From: Maricaulis sp.
Lineage (GTDB): Bacteria > Pseudomonadota > Alphaproteobacteria > Caulobacterales > Maricaulaceae
Reading direction: 5' to 3'
Assembly: GCF_030149425.1 (NCBI RefSeq)
Contig: NZ_JASBRQ010000031.1
Coordinates: 1-56,052, forward strand
DNA length: 56,052 bases
In this document: in pieces, positions 34,184-45,300 of the stretch
Layout of the letters: the number at the start of each line of letters is the position of its first letter
How positions within the stretch are numbered: position 1 is the first letter of the stretch
Program-made: the position numbers and the translations under genes
Notes under the pieces: generated by a model
The model's input: only the letters and a program-made list of their open reading frames with translations
What the model was told of the DNA's origin: nothing
Database searches by the model: none

Positions 34184-35170
34184 ATGAAGGTTCTCGTCGT
34201 TGGTGGCGCCGGATATATCGGCGCCCATATCTGCAAAGCCCTGGCTGCGCGCGGCGATACCCCTGTCGTTTTCGATAATCTCTCCCGTGGCCATACCCAT
34301 GCCGTGCGCTGGGGGCCGTTGGAACAGGGTGATATTCGCCAGGAGATCGATCTGCGTCGGGCCTTCGAGGCCCACCAGCCAGATGCCGTCATGCATTTCG
34401 CCGCCTTCGCCGAAGTGGCTGAGGGCGAGGCCGATCCGCTGGGCTTCTGGGACAATAATGTGGCGGGCAGTCTCAACCTCCTGCGCGTCATGGCAGACGC
34501 CGGCTGGCCGCCCCTGGTGTTTTCCTCGACCTGCGCCGTCTATGGGGTGCCTGAGCGGCTGCCGCTGACCGAGGACACGCTGCAGCGGCCCATCAATGTC
34601 TACGGCCGGACCAAACAGGCCGTCGAGCGCGCCCTCGCGGATCAGGCGGGCGCCGGTGGTCTGCGCTATGCGGCGCTGCGATATTTCAATGCCGCGGGCG
34701 CCAGTCCGGACGGCGAAATCGGTGAAGAGCATGAGCCCGAGACCCACCTGATCCCGAACGCGCTCAAGGCGGCAGCGGGTGTCGGTCCGGCAATGAAATT
34801 GTTCGGCACGGATTACGACACGCCTGACGGAACCTGTATTCGCGATTTTATCCATGTCGCCGATCTCGCCCAGGCTCATCTGGCCGCCTTGGACCGGCTG
34901 CAGGCTGGAGCGCCGAGTTTCACCTGCAATCTGGGGAGCGGGCAGGGGTATTCCGTGCGCGAAGTGCTCGACGCTGTCGAACGGGTGACCGGCCGAGCGG
35001 TTCCGTTCTCCGTCGAGTCCCGGCGGCCGGGTGATCCGGCGCGCCTGTTTGCTGATATCAGCCGGGCGCAACAGCTGTTAGGCTTTGCACCGGAGCGTTC
35101 CGGCCTCGAGACCATGATCGCGGACGCCTGGGCCTTTCATCGCGCCCGCTGGAACCTGCCGGCGCAGTAA
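34184..35170 (+). CDS. galE: UDP-glucose 4-epimerase
   Basis: This 328-residue enzyme interconverts UDP-glucose and UDP-galactose. It carries the NAD motif VVGGAGYIGAHICKALAARG, a VFSSTCAVYGVPE segment and the catalytic YGRTKQAVE. It also has RYFNAAGASPDGEIGEEHEP, which is characteristic of GalE and not of related epimerases. GGGGAG precedes the start. It supplies galactose units to the locus. Confidence 0.92.
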   Translation: MKVLVVGGAGYIGAHICKALAARGDTPVVFDNLSRGHTHAVRWGPLEQGDIRQEIDLRRAFEAHQPDAVMHFAAFAEVAEGEADPLGFWDNNVAGSLNLLRVMADAGWPPLVFSSTCAVYGVPERLPLTEDTLQRPINVYGRTKQAVERALADQAGAGGLRYAALRYFNAAGASPDGEIGEEHEPETHLIPNALKAAAGVGPAMKLFGTDYDTPDGTCIRDFIHVADLAQAHLAALDRLQAGAPSFTCNLGSGQGYSVREVLDAVERVTGRAVPFSVESRRPGDPARLFADISRAQQLLGFAPERSGLETMIADAWAFHRARWNLPAQ

Positions 35171-35278
35171 CCTGCCGTCTTCAGCGTCTTCAACCGGACT
35201 GTTGATTGTGACTGCGGGCTTGTCTCTCTCGCTGCTTGCAATATGAGGGGAGGGAAGACATTCCGGAGCCGAACCATC

Positions 35279-36799
35279 ATGACCGACACGCCCCATGCCG
35301 CGCTAAAGCCCAACTCCTGGGACTTCGAGAACCAGCCGCTGATCAAGCCAACGGGTTTTCGTGAATATGATGCGCGCTGGTGGTTCGGTCATCCCGGGTC
35401 CGACAAGACGCCGGAGCTTAACCTCTATGGTATCCAGGCCCTGGGTCTGGGGCTGGGTACGCTGATCCATGAGCTCGGCGTTGAGCCCAAGATCGTCACC
35501 GGCCACGATTTCCGCAGCTATTCCCTCTCCGCCAAACAAGCGCTGGAGGTTGGGCTGATGGCCGCTGGCGTTGAGGTCCACGATATCGGCCTGGCGCTGT
35601 CGCCCGTGGCCTATTTCGCCCAGTTCGATCTGGGTATTCCCTGTGTTGCCATGGTTACGGCTAGCCACAATTCCAATGGCTGGACCGGGGTGAAAATGGG
35701 GGCGGACCGTCCGCTCACCTTCGGGCCGGATGAGATGAGCCGGCTCAAGGAGATCGTACTCGGCGGCCACGGCAAGACCCGGACCGGGGGCGGTTATGTG
35801 CGCCAGCACGGTGTTGCCGAGCGCTATATCGCCGATGTCGCCAAGGATGTGAAAATCGAGCGCCCGCTCAAAGTGGTTGCCGCTTGTGGCAATGGTACGG
35901 CCGGTGCCTTCGTCCCGCAGGCGCTGAAGGCAATGGGGGTCGAGGTGATCGAGATGGATTGCGAGCTCGACCACACTTTCCCGCGCTACAATCCCAATCC
36001 TGAGGATCTGGAAATGCTGCACGCCATGCGCGATGCAGTGCTCGAGCATGGCGCCGATGTCGGGCTCGGCTTTGATGGCGATGGAGACCGTTGCGGCGTG
36101 ATCGACAATGAGGGCGAAGAGATTTTCGCCGACAAGATCGGTCTGATGCTGGCTCGCGATCTGGCGCCGCTCTACCCCAACTCCACTTTCGTCGTGGATG
36201 TGAAGTCGACCGGTCTGTTCACCATCGACCCGGTTCTCGCCGAACACGGTGCCAAGACCGATTATTTCAAGACCGGCCATTCCTATATCAAGCGCCGCTC
36301 CAAGGAGCTCGGCGCGCTCGCGGGTTTTGAGAAGTCCGGACACTTCTTCCTGCAACCGCCGGTCGGCCGCGGGTATGATGACGGTCTCGTTGCTGCGCGG
36401 GCCGTGCTGCAAATGCTCGACCGCAATCGCGACAAGACGATGGCCGATCTGCGCCGCGATCTGCCGCTCTCCTTCCAGTCGCCGACCATGTCGCCGGCCT
36501 GTGCGGACGAGGTCAAATACGGTGTGGTCGAGCGTATTGTCGCCGATTTTCAGCGCCGGGCAGAGGCTGGCGAGAGCGTGGCGGGCTGCAAGATCACCGG
36601 CGTCAACACCGTCAATGGCGTGCGCTTCAGCCTGGAAGGCGGTGCCTGGGGGCTGGTTCGCGCCAGTTCCAACACGCCCAATCTGGTCGTGGTGGTCGAA
36701 AGCCCGCAATCCCGGGAGCATGTCGTGGAAATCTTCCGCGATATCGAGGCTGTGCTGGCCGCCTATGACGAGGTCGGCGCGTTCGATCAGAAGCTATAG
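35279..36799 (+). CDS. Phosphomannomutase/phosphoglucomutase
   Basis: This 506-residue alpha-D-phosphohexomutase interconverts the 6- and 1-phosphates of mannose or glucose. The phosphoserine is Ser129 in VTASHNSNGW. The metal loop is GFDGDGDRCG, and the C-terminal phosphate-binding domain holds RASSNTPNLVVVVES. It is closest in pattern to the bifunctional ManB/AlgC type. The start MTDTPH is placed at 35279, with GGAG about 12 bases upstream. It could supply glucose-1-phosphate to GalU and RfbA or mannose-1-phosphate to a GDP-mannose route not seen here. Confidence 0.9.
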   Translation: MTDTPHAALKPNSWDFENQPLIKPTGFREYDARWWFGHPGSDKTPELNLYGIQALGLGLGTLIHELGVEPKIVTGHDFRSYSLSAKQALEVGLMAAGVEVHDIGLALSPVAYFAQFDLGIPCVAMVTASHNSNGWTGVKMGADRPLTFGPDEMSRLKEIVLGGHGKTRTGGGYVRQHGVAERYIADVAKDVKIERPLKVVAACGNGTAGAFVPQALKAMGVEVIEMDCELDHTFPRYNPNPEDLEMLHAMRDAVLEHGADVGLGFDGDGDRCGVIDNEGEEIFADKIGLMLARDLAPLYPNSTFVVDVKSTGLFTIDPVLAEHGAKTDYFKTGHSYIKRRSKELGALAGFEKSGHFFLQPPVGRGYDDGLVAARAVLQMLDRNRDKTMADLRRDLPLSFQSPTMSPACADEVKYGVVERIVADFQRRAEAGESVAGCKITGVNTVNGVRFSLEGGAWGLVRASSNTPNLVVVVESPQSREHVVEIFRDIEAVLAAYDEVGAFDQKL

Positions 36800-36884
36800 C
36801 CGGGCAGGTGTCCGCCATGATCGGCGCGCTTGAGGCTGATTGCGGATCATTGCACCTTGGTGCCCTGAACCAGTGAGGTAGGCC

Positions 36885-38660
36885 ATGGGGTCGGCCCTGC
36901 GGGCACTGATCGGGCGGCTGCAAGAGCTTGGCCCGGCCGGGCGCCTGGCGCTTAATCTGATCTATGCCGTGGCGCGCCTCAGTGGGCGGCGCTATTTCGC
37001 CGGTGTGTTTCTCGACTATGACGAATGGATCCGGCGTCAGCCCTGTGCGCCGGCGGGCCGCGGGCTGGCGGTCACGGTGGTCGTTCCGGTCTATCAACCC
37101 GATATGGCCCAGCTGGAGGAGGCCGTCGCCTCTGTGCTGGAGCAGGCTTATGAACCGCTCGAGCTTGTTCTGTGCGATGACGGTTCCGGCGACAACGTGC
37201 GTGAAAGCCTGCGCCAATTGGCCGGACGCGATGCCCGGATCAAGCTGGTTGAGCGGTCGACCAATGGCGGTATCGCCGCGGCGACCAATAGCGCCATTGC
37301 CGCGGCGAGTGGCGATTGGGTCGCTTTCCTCGACCAGGACGACCGTCTTGCGCAGGGTGTTTTATCCGCCTGCGCTGATGCGATGAGCGATGACGCGGTT
37401 CAGCTTGTTTATACCGATGAAGACAAGATCGACCGGCGGGGCCGGCGGCATGACCCTTATTTCAAGCCGGACTTCAGCCGCGCGCTGCTCTATGGCCGTA
37501 ATTATCTCAATCACCTGACCCTGGTCCGCCGGTCTGCCCTGACGGCCGTAGACGGTCTGGCTGCCGGTTATGACGGGGCCCAGGATTTCGAGCTGGTTTT
37601 ACGGGTGCTGGACGCGTTCGGGCCGGCAGCCATCCGCCATGTCCCGGTGATCGGCTATCATTGGCGCCAGGGGCATGCCTCGGGGAGTTTTTCCGACCGC
37701 CATCGGGAGGCTGCGGCCGCGGCTGGTGAGCAGGCGCTGAAGCAGCATTTGCGGCGCCTGGGCGGACCGTCCGACGTTACGCTGGAGACGCGCCCGGTTG
37801 GCCGCCGGGTTCATTTTGACGGCTCGCCGGATGCCTCGGATATCACGGCGATCATCCCGACACGTGATCGTATTGACCTGGTTGCGCGGGCGGTGGATCA
37901 GCTCGGCGATGAGATCTCCGTCATTATCGTCGACAATGGTTCAACCGAGCCGGCTTCGCGGGAATGGCTGCAGCACTTTGCCCGTTCCGGCGCAAGACGC
38001 CGTGTTGTCCGCGATGACACAGCGTTCAATTTCAGCCGCCTGGTCAATCTCGGTGCAGCCCGGGCCGAGACCTCGAAACTGCTCATTCTCAACAATGATG
38101 TGCACTCGGCAGCGCCCGGCTGGCTCGCCGAGCTGGCGGGGTGGGCCGGTTTCGACTGGGCCGGCTGTGTTGGCGCGCGGCTGGATTATCCCGACGGGCG
38201 TTTGCAGCATGGCGGCGTCCTGCTCGGCCTCGACGCGGGAGCCGGACATTTCATGCGCGGCGCTGCGGACGGGGCAGCCGGGCCGTTCGGCCATTTGCAG
38301 CTGGTTCGCGGTGTCAGCGCGGTGACGGCGGCGTGCCTGATGATCCGCAAACAGGTCTTCGACGAGGTCGGTGGCTTTGACGAGCACGATTTCCCGGTGA
38401 CCTTCAGTGATGTCGACTTCTGTCTTCGGGTGCGGGCAGCGGGATATGAGAATATCTGGACGCCCTTCGCCCGCTTGACCCATGAGGAGGGCAGTAGCCG
38501 CGGTCGTACCGAGGCGAGTGCCGCTCATCCGGAACATCTGGGCGCCTTGAAAAACCTCAAGCAGCGCTGGCCTAGCGCCATGCAACGCGATCCATTCTCG
38601 AACCCGGCGCTGGACCCGCGTTTCGAGCAAATGCGATTGCGCCGGTCAGTGACTGATTAA
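36885..38660 (+). CDS. Tandem family 2 glycosyltransferase
   Basis: This 591-residue protein contains two GT-A domains. The first (about residues 63-285) has VTVVVPVYQPD, LVLCDDGSGD and FLDQDDRL. The second (about 318-560) has ITAIIPTRDR, VIIVDNGS and LILNNDVHSAAPGW. They are followed by the VSAVTAACLMIRK and SDVDFCLRVRAAGYENIWTP acceptor-side motifs. Each domain has its own DXD-like pair, so it may add two sugars or alternate two linkages. It has no membrane helices. It lies between phosphomutase and rhamnose genes in the polysaccharide locus. Confidence 0.9.
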   Translation: MGSALRALIGRLQELGPAGRLALNLIYAVARLSGRRYFAGVFLDYDEWIRRQPCAPAGRGLAVTVVVPVYQPDMAQLEEAVASVLEQAYEPLELVLCDDGSGDNVRESLRQLAGRDARIKLVERSTNGGIAAATNSAIAAASGDWVAFLDQDDRLAQGVLSACADAMSDDAVQLVYTDEDKIDRRGRRHDPYFKPDFSRALLYGRNYLNHLTLVRRSALTAVDGLAAGYDGAQDFELVLRVLDAFGPAAIRHVPVIGYHWRQGHASGSFSDRHREAAAAAGEQALKQHLRRLGGPSDVTLETRPVGRRVHFDGSPDASDITAIIPTRDRIDLVARAVDQLGDEISVIIVDNGSTEPASREWLQHFARSGARRRVVRDDTAFNFSRLVNLGAARAETSKLLILNNDVHSAAPGWLAELAGWAGFDWAGCVGARLDYPDGRLQHGGVLLGLDAGAGHFMRGAADGAAGPFGHLQLVRGVSAVTAACLMIRKQVFDEVGGFDEHDFPVTFSDVDFCLRVRAAGYENIWTPFARLTHEEGSSRGRTEASAAHPEHLGALKNLKQRWPSAMQRDPFSNPALDPRFEQMRLRRSVTD

Positions 38661-38684
38661 GTCCGCCCCTGGTGCGGCGGATTT
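38659..38684 (+). terminator. Weak terminator-like hairpin after the tandem GT gene
   Basis: AAGTCCGCC pairs with GGCGGATTT (9 bp with one G-U) around CCTGGTGC, beginning at the stop codon. Only three T residues close the stem, so termination would be inefficient. It may trim or separate the transcript from the rhamnose operon. Confidence 0.4.
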
Positions 38685-38747
38685 ACATATAACTGTGCTG
38701 TTGAATCTGTAGAGCAGCACCGCTAAGCAGGCACCAAAGGACCCAGC

Positions 38748-39326
38748 ATGAATATCGAAGACCTCTCCCTCCCGGGTGTGAAGCTCATCACCCCTCGCGT
38801 GTTCGGCGATGACCGTGGTTTCTTCATGGAAACCTTCAAGCAGAGCGCGCTGGCCGAAGCCGGGATTGATGTCGATTTCGTGCAGGACAACCATTCCCGC
38901 TCCAGCGAAACCGGCACGGTGCGCGGCCTGCACTATCAGGCGCCGCCCTTTGCCCAGTCCAAGCTGGTGCGCGTGGTGCGGGGTTCGATCCTCGACGTCG
39001 CTGTAGATGCCCGGCGCGGATCACCGCATTACGGCCAGTCGGTCGCGGTTGAGCTGAGTGCAGCGAATTTCCAGCAGCTCTTTGTCCCGCAGGGCTTCCT
39101 GCACGGCTTCATCACGCTCGAACCGGAGACTGAAGTCGTCTACAAGGTCGATAATTACTATTCCGCCGCGCATGACGGATCGGTCCGCTGGGATGATCCC
39201 GCCTTGGGTATCGATTGGGGCGAGGCAGCGGCATCGCCCGTGCTCTCGGCCAAGGACCAGGCGGCGCCGCTCTTCAGCGAGTTCGACAATCCGTTCGAAT
39301 ATGCGCCGGCATCGGAGATAGCCTAA
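38748..39326 (+). CDS. rfbC: dTDP-4-dehydrorhamnose 3,5-epimerase
   Basis: This 192-residue cupin enzyme carries out the third step to dTDP-L-rhamnose. It has the family segments [30 protein letters not shown] (catalytic His) and [23 protein letters not shown], then [10 protein letters not shown]. Length is slightly above the usual 180. It is the first gene of a compact rfbC-B-D-A operon, where two bases separate it from rfbB. Confidence 0.95.
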   Translation: MNIEDLSLPGVKLITPRVFGDDRGFFMETFKQSALAEAGIDVDFVQDNHSRSSETGTVRGLHYQAPPFAQSKLVRVVRGSILDVAVDARRGSPHYGQSVAVELSAANFQQLFVPQGFLHGFITLEPETEVVYKVDNYYSAAHDGSVRWDDPALGIDWGEAAASPVLSAKDQAAPLFSEFDNPFEYAPASEIA

Positions 39327-39328
39327 CC

Positions 39329-40387
39329 ATGAAACTTCTCGTTACCGGCGGTGCCGGATTTATCGGATCCGCGGTCATCCGCCGCGCGATTGGCGAGCAT
39401 TCCATGTCGGTGATCAATGTCGATTGCCTGACCTATGCGGCCAATCTGGACAATCTCAAGGATGTTGCCGGCGATCCTGGCTATACCTTTGAGCAGGCCG
39501 ATATCGCGGATGAAGACGCGATGCGGGATGTGTTCGCCAAGCATAAGCCCGACGCCGTCATGCATCTGGCTGCGGAAAGCCATGTCGACCGCTCGATTGA
39601 CGGCCCGGGGGACTTTATCCGGACCAATATCAACGGCACCTACGTCTTGCTGCAGGCGGCACGCGAATACCTCGATACAGCACCGGCAGAAGTGGCCGAG
39701 CGTTTCCGGTTCCACCATGTGTCGACCGATGAGGTTTATGGTTCGCTGGGCGATGAGGGGAAATTCCTCGAAACAACGCCCTATTCGCCGCGCTCGCCCT
39801 ATTCAGCGAGCAAGGCGAGCTCTGACATGCTGGTAAGAGCCTGGGGCGAGACGTTCGGCCTGCCGATCGTGATCACCAATTGCTCGAATAATTACGGGCC
39901 CTACCAGTTTCCAGAAAAATTGATCCCGGTTGTGATCCTCAACGCGCTGCACGGCAAGACCATTCCGGTCTATGGCGATGGCAAGAATGTGCGTGACTGG
40001 CTCTATGTCGACGATCATGCCGAGGCTTTGCTGACGGTGCTGGCCAAGGGGCGGCTCGGCGAGACCTACAATATCGGCGGTGATAATGAGATGGCGAATA
40101 TCGATCTGGTGCGCGAGATCTGCGCCGTGATGGATCGTCTCAAGCCCGACAGTGCCCCGCATGCCGATCTGATCAATTTCGTGACCGACCGTCCGGGCCA
40201 TGATTTCCGCTATGCGATTGATGCATCGAAAATCAAGAACGAGCTCGGCTGGACCCCAAGCATCAAGGGTTTCGACGGATTGGAGATGACGATCCGTTGG
40301 TATCTGGACAATGAGTGGTGGTGGCGCGCCATCCTTGAGCGCGGCCATTCGACCGATCGCCAGGGACTGGAAAAACAAAAGGCCTGA
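39329..40387 (+). CDS. rfbB: dTDP-glucose 4,6-dehydratase
   Basis: This 352-residue enzyme makes dTDP-4-keto-6-deoxyglucose. The NAD motif [18 protein letters not shown] is followed by [26 protein letters not shown] and the catalytic YSASKASSD, then [17 protein letters not shown]. The start is the ATG at 39329 just after the rfbC stop, with GGAG upstream; the longer frame from 39215 lies inside rfbC. Second gene of the rhamnose operon. Confidence 0.96.
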   Translation: MKLLVTGGAGFIGSAVIRRAIGEHSMSVINVDCLTYAANLDNLKDVAGDPGYTFEQADIADEDAMRDVFAKHKPDAVMHLAAESHVDRSIDGPGDFIRTNINGTYVLLQAAREYLDTAPAEVAERFRFHHVSTDEVYGSLGDEGKFLETTPYSPRSPYSASKASSDMLVRAWGETFGLPIVITNCSNNYGPYQFPEKLIPVVILNALHGKTIPVYGDGKNVRDWLYVDDHAEALLTVLAKGRLGETYNIGGDNEMANIDLVREICAVMDRLKPDSAPHADLINFVTDRPGHDFRYAIDASKIKNELGWTPSIKGFDGLEMTIRWYLDNEWWWRAILERGHSTDRQGLEKQKA

Positions 40388-40390
40388 GGC

Positions 40391-41287
40391 ATGAACCGTC
40401 CTCACATCCTCATGTTCGGCGCGACGGGTCAGGTTGCGACGGAGATGGTGGCGCAGTCTGAGGCGGCCGGGTTCTCCCTGACCGCGCTGGGGCGTGACCA
40501 GGCCGACCTTACCGATCCCGGAGCCATTCGCAGCGCCATAGAGGCAGCGCCGGACGCGACCGTCGCCGTCGTCAACGCCGCCGCCTATACCGCGGTGGAT
40601 GCGGCCGAGGATGATGCGGCCACGGCCGAGGCCGTCAACGCCGTGGCGCCGGGCGTCATGGCGGCGGCCTGCGCCCGGGCCGGCTATGGTTTTGTCCATA
40701 TTTCCACGGACTATGTCTTCGACGGATCCAGTGACCATGACTATGCGGAGAGCGACCCGGTTGCGCCGCTGGGTGTTTATGGGCGCAGCAAGCGCGAAGG
40801 TGAGGTTGCGGTGCTTCAGGCCTTGCCCGATGCGGTTATTCTGCGCACGGCCTGGGTGTTTTCCGCGCACGGAAAGAATTTTCTCAAGACGATGCTGCGC
40901 CTGGCGGAAAGCCGGAATGAACTTGGCATTGTCGATGATCAGCGCGGCGGCCCGACTCCGGCCAGTGGCATTGCCGATGCGGTGCTGCGCGTGATCCAGG
41001 CAGGCCAGGGCAATTCTGGCTGGACTGGTGGAGTTTTTCACTATTGCGGTGCTCCAGCGGTCAGCTGGCGCCAGTTCGCCGAGGCGATTTTTGCCTCAGG
41101 CGCGAAGTACGGTCAAAATGTGCCGAAGGTGAATGCGATCACCACGGCTGATTATCCGACACCGGCGGCGCGGCCTGCCAATTCGGTGCTCGATTGTGCC
41201 CGGATCAAAGGCATCTACGATATCGACCAGCCGGACTGGCGTCGCGCTGTTGACGCCGACGTGGCCGCTCTGGTCGCACAGAATTAG
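40391..41287 (+). CDS. rfbD: dTDP-4-dehydrorhamnose reductase
   Basis: This 298-residue NAD(P)H enzyme performs the last step to dTDP-L-rhamnose. It has the [10 protein letters not shown] nucleotide motif, [25 protein letters not shown] and the catalytic YGRSKREGE. It starts three bases after the rfbB stop codon. Confidence 0.95.
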   Translation: MNRPHILMFGATGQVATEMVAQSEAAGFSLTALGRDQADLTDPGAIRSAIEAAPDATVAVVNAAAYTAVDAAEDDAATAEAVNAVAPGVMAAACARAGYGFVHISTDYVFDGSSDHDYAESDPVAPLGVYGRSKREGEVAVLQALPDAVILRTAWVFSAHGKNFLKTMLRLAESRNELGIVDDQRGGPTPASGIADAVLRVIQAGQGNSGWTGGVFHYCGAPAVSWRQFAEAIFASGAKYGQNVPKVNAITTADYPTPAARPANSVLDCARIKGIYDIDQPDWRRAVDADVAALVAQN

Positions 41288-41298
41288 GGGGACGGAAT

Positions 41299-42168
41299 AT
41301 GGAACGCAAAGGCATTATTCTGGCGGGCGGGAGCGGTACGCGCCTGCACCCGATGACCATGGCCGTCTCAAAGCAGCTGATGCCTGTCTACGACAAGCCG
41401 ATGATCTATTACCCCCTCTGGTCGCTAATGGCCGGCGGGATTCGCGAGGTTCTGATCATCACCACGCCGGAGCATAATGAACTGTTCAAGGTTCAGCTCG
41501 GCGATGGCTCGCAATGGGGTATGCGGATCGAATACGCCGTACAGGCGCGTCCCGAAGGCCTGGCCCAGGCGCTGATTATTGCCGAGGACTTCCTCGCCGG
41601 CGCCCCGAGTGTTCTGATCCTTGGCGATAATATTTTCTACGGTCAGGGTTTTCGCGAACTTTGCGTATCGGCCGCGCAGCAGCAAAACGGCGCGACGATC
41701 TTCGCTTACGAGGTTGATGATCCGGAGCGTTATGGCGTGGTCGAGTTCGACGCTGAGGGCAATGCATTGTCCCTGGAAGAAAAGCCTGAAAACCCGAAAT
41801 CCAACTCTGCCGTCACCGGATTGTACTTCTATGACGGCCGGGCCAGCGAATTTGCCAAGGCCATTACGCCGTCCGAGCGTGGTGAGCTGGAGATCACGGA
41901 TCTCAACCGTGTCTATCTCGATCGCGGTGAGTTGCAGGTCAAGCGGATGGGGCGGGGCTATGCCTGGCTGGATACCGGAACGACGGAAAGCCTGCTGGAA
42001 GCGGCTGAATTCGTACGCGTAATTGAGCGGCGTCAGGGTTGGAAGATCAGCTGCCCTGAAGAAGAGGCTTTCAAACAAGGCTGGATTAATCGCGATCAGT
42101 TGGCGGCACTGGCCGAGAAGATCAGGAAATCCGCCTATGGCCAGTATCTGCTCAAGTTACTGGCTTGA
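41299..42168 (+). CDS. rfbA: Glucose-1-phosphate thymidylyltransferase
   Basis: This 289-residue enzyme starts the dTDP-rhamnose pathway by making dTDP-glucose. It has the nucleotidyltransferase signature [20 protein letters not shown], then [27 protein letters not shown] and a C-terminal [20 protein letters not shown] helix typical of RmlA. A GGGGGA site precedes the ATG. It is the last gene of the rhamnose operon. Confidence 0.96.
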   Translation: MERKGIILAGGSGTRLHPMTMAVSKQLMPVYDKPMIYYPLWSLMAGGIREVLIITTPEHNELFKVQLGDGSQWGMRIEYAVQARPEGLAQALIIAEDFLAGAPSVLILGDNIFYGQGFRELCVSAAQQQNGATIFAYEVDDPERYGVVEFDAEGNALSLEEKPENPKSNSAVTGLYFYDGRASEFAKAITPSERGELEITDLNRVYLDRGELQVKRMGRGYAWLDTGTTESLLEAAEFVRVIERRQGWKISCPEEEAFKQGWINRDQLAALAEKIRKSAYGQYLLKLLA

Positions 42169-42171
42169 CAC

Positions 42172-42206
42172 ATTGACTTGGTAGACGGTGGTTCCGCTTA
42201 GTCAAT
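42172..42206. repeat. Inverted repeat ATTGACT / AGTCAAT upstream of the giant fusion gene
   Basis: Perfect 7-base arms are separated by 21 bases, in the 149-base gap between rfbA and the giant gene. The arms resemble an operator with half-sites two helical turns apart. The rest of the gap shows no confident -10/-35 pair. Confidence 0.4.
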
Positions 42207-42317
42207 TCATTCGATAAGTTTACGCAACCGAGTCCCGATTGTTCTCGGTGCGTAACGAATTTTCGCTGAACCGGGTGCGGGGCCGGAGCGGGCGAGGCAG
42301 GGTAGCAGGGGGCAATA

Positions 42318-45300
42318 ATGGCGGACGGGAATCAAATGGCGGAAACGAAGACCGAGGCGAGCGGTACGACCGGCCGCCCACTGGTCATCGTGGCCGGCAT
42401 GCACCGTTCTGGTACCTCGGCGATCACCCGCATGGTGAACCTGACCGGTTTCGCAATTGCCGACGATCTGATGGCTGCCGCCGAGGACAATGAGCGGGGT
42501 TTCTGGGAATCGGAGTCGCTCGCTGCCTATCACGATCGCTTCTTTGAGGCGGTCGATTATTCCTATGATTGTGCCCGCCAATTACCGGCTGATGCATTGA
42601 CCGGGACAGCGGCCGAACGCCTTCATGACCGCATCGTCGATCACCTGCAATCCCTTCCGCAAGAGGGTGGGGTAATCGTCAAGGACCCTCGTATTTCGCT
42701 GGTGCTCCCGATCTGGCTGCGGGCCGCCGACATGCTGGGGATGGCCCCCAAGCTGATCATCGCCGTCCGCAACCCGCTCGAGGTCGCCGCTTCGCTTGAT
42801 CGCCGTAATCGGTTTTCCTACCAAAAGTCTTTGCTGCTCTGGTTGCGCTATCTGGTCTCGGTTGAGCGCAATAGTCGTGAGGTGGACCGGGTCTCCGTCA
42901 ATTACTCAGACCTGTTGAAAGACTGGCGCGTCCAAGCCAAGCGGATATTCGACAAGCTGGGCCTGGGTGAATATGCCGACACCGAGACCCATGGGGCGGA
43001 GATCGACGAGTTCCTGTCGCCGGAGCTGCGCCATCACGATTTTGATGATCACGCGGTGTTTGAAGACCCGCGGACCACGACCTGGGTGCGCGATGTGTTC
43101 CAGGAATTGCGCCGGACCGGGCGCGATGAACCGGATCGTCTGGTGCAGACCGTCGATGCCGTTGCCATGCATCTCGATGCCACGGGCGATATTCTCGAAC
43201 AGCTCATCGCCCAGCAGGATAACCTGATCTATGAGCTGGCGCAGGAACGCGACGGGATTGAGCGCGAGCTGGATGACGCTCGCGAAGCGGTGGATCGCGA
43301 ACAGGCGCTGCGTGTCAGCGGCGAAGCGGATGCGGCGACCAAGCAGGCCTTGGCCGAGGAACAGCGCGCCGAAATCGAGAAGCTGCAGCGCAAGCTGCTT
43401 GAGGAGCAGGAAAACTCCAAGGCTGCCAACGCTGAAGTGCGGGCTGAGGAATTGGACAAGATGCTCGAAAAGCGCATGTCCGTTTTCCAGAAGCGCGAAG
43501 AGCGTATGCAGCGCGAGCTCGAGGAGGCGCGTCTCCTCAATGAGCGCCGCGAGCAGGAGGTCAAGGACCTCGCCGTGCGTCTGGCTGTCGCCGACCAAGC
43601 CCTGAGCAATCGCGAGGTTGATATTGCTCGCCAGCGCGATGCGCTCGAGGCTGCCAAATCGGACATGGCGGAGCAGGCCGACCAGGCTGAAATTGTCGCC
43701 CTGGGGCATCGCGAACGCATCGTCGAGCTGGAAGAGCGCCTGGCCCGTATCGTGGCCGAGAATTCCGAGCTGGTCGGGGCAACCGAGCAGGAGCGCCGGC
43801 AAGTTGCCGATGTGCAGAAGGAATTGGAGCAGGCGCGCAACGAGATCGATCGTCTGCGAAGTGATGGCGAGGCGCTCGAAAAGCTCGTTGACGAACGCTT
43901 GGTTCCGCTCGTCGCCGTCGATGATGATTTTCGCGGCCGGGCGCATGAGCTTGAAGTCGAACTGTCGACCGCCGAAAGACGCCGCGAAGAAGTGGCGAAG
44001 CAGCTTGAGCTGGAGCGCTCTTCAACCTCCGATCTTAAACGTCAGGTGCAGCAGGCGCAGGCCCGCGTGCGTGAGGTTGAGGAATTGCGCGATGAGGCCG
44101 TCGACCGGCTTCAGGGAGACCTGGAGAGTGCCCGGGAGGAGTTGCGGCGTCAGGGCGATCAGCAACGACAGGCCGTGGGTATTGCGGAAGGTGAGATCGC
44201 GTCGCTTCGGACCGCGCTCAGCCATGCTGAGCGCCAGCTGGCCGTTGCCGAAGTCCGCGTGGAATATCTCGACAGCGAACGTCAGGACGTATCCGAACGG
44301 GTCCTGCAGCTCACCAGCGACCTTAGCGCGGCGCGAGACGAAGCCCGCAGAGCCGGCGATGAGCTCCATAACGCCCAGTTGAACCTGTCGGAACAGGTCA
44401 AGGAAACCGCGCATTTGCGCGAAGAGCGTGATCGCTTGCGCGAACAGCTCGACGGTCTCGGCGATCTGCGTGACACAGCTGCCGAGCTGCGCCTTGAGCT
44501 GGGACTGGCTGTCTCCGAACGGGATCGCCTGACAGCCGAAGCCACTGAACTGCAAAAGCAGATCAAGGCTCTTGCACCGCTCCAGGTCAAAGTTGAGACC
44601 AAGCAGGCCGAGCTGGTCAAGCTTCGTGCCGAGCGAACCACTCTGAAAAAGGCCGATCAAAAACAGCAGCGCCGTATTGGGGCGCTGGAATCCGATCTGG
44701 AAAAGCTCAAATCGCGTCTTGATGCTGCGGTCAGCGAGCGCGACGGAGCGCTAGCCCAGAACCGGGATATCGAGGCGCGCCGGTCCGAGGTCGAGGCGGC
44801 GTTGAATGCGGCGCATGAAGAGCGGTCTGCTCTTAATGCCCAAGCGGACGAAATGGCCGCCGCCCTTGAGCGTCTGGAAGCGGACCTCAATGTTGCCCAG
44901 GCCGCTGCCGATGATGCAGTGACGCGGGAACAAATGCGCATCTCTGCCCTGGAAGCTGACCTCGAGGCGGCACGCGGAGCGACGGCGACGGCGGTGTCGC
45001 AGGCTGTCGATGAAGCATTGAACGGAGCGCCGGCCGACGGCAGCGAAGCGAGCGGCGAGGCGCCGATTGTGGCGAGCCTCGACCCGGTCTCCGGTGCAGA
45101 GCTTGAAGCGCTGCAAGACCGCAATGACTGGCTCATGGACCGGCTCAAATCAGCGCGTCCTGTCGCAAGCGATTTGTCGCGCCGGATGATGGATGCGGGC
45201 GTGGTCGGGCGTACGGCCGCACTGATGCTTGGTCTTTATGCGCCGGTCCGTTCGCGCAATCCGTTGCGCGCGTCCAAGCTGGCCGTTGCGGCCGAACAGA

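Noticed and set aside
33235..34491. A 418-codon minus-strand open frame spanning ugd and galE
   Set aside because: It covers two well-defined plus-strand genes and their gap and has no family resemblance.
39803..41041. A 412-codon minus-strand frame across rfbB and rfbD
   Set aside because: Antisense shadow of two certain rhamnose genes.
42165..42201. TTGACA and TTGACT after rfbA as -35 elements for the giant gene
   Set aside because: No matching -10 hexamer at proper spacing; the TTGACT is better explained as part of an inverted repeat.
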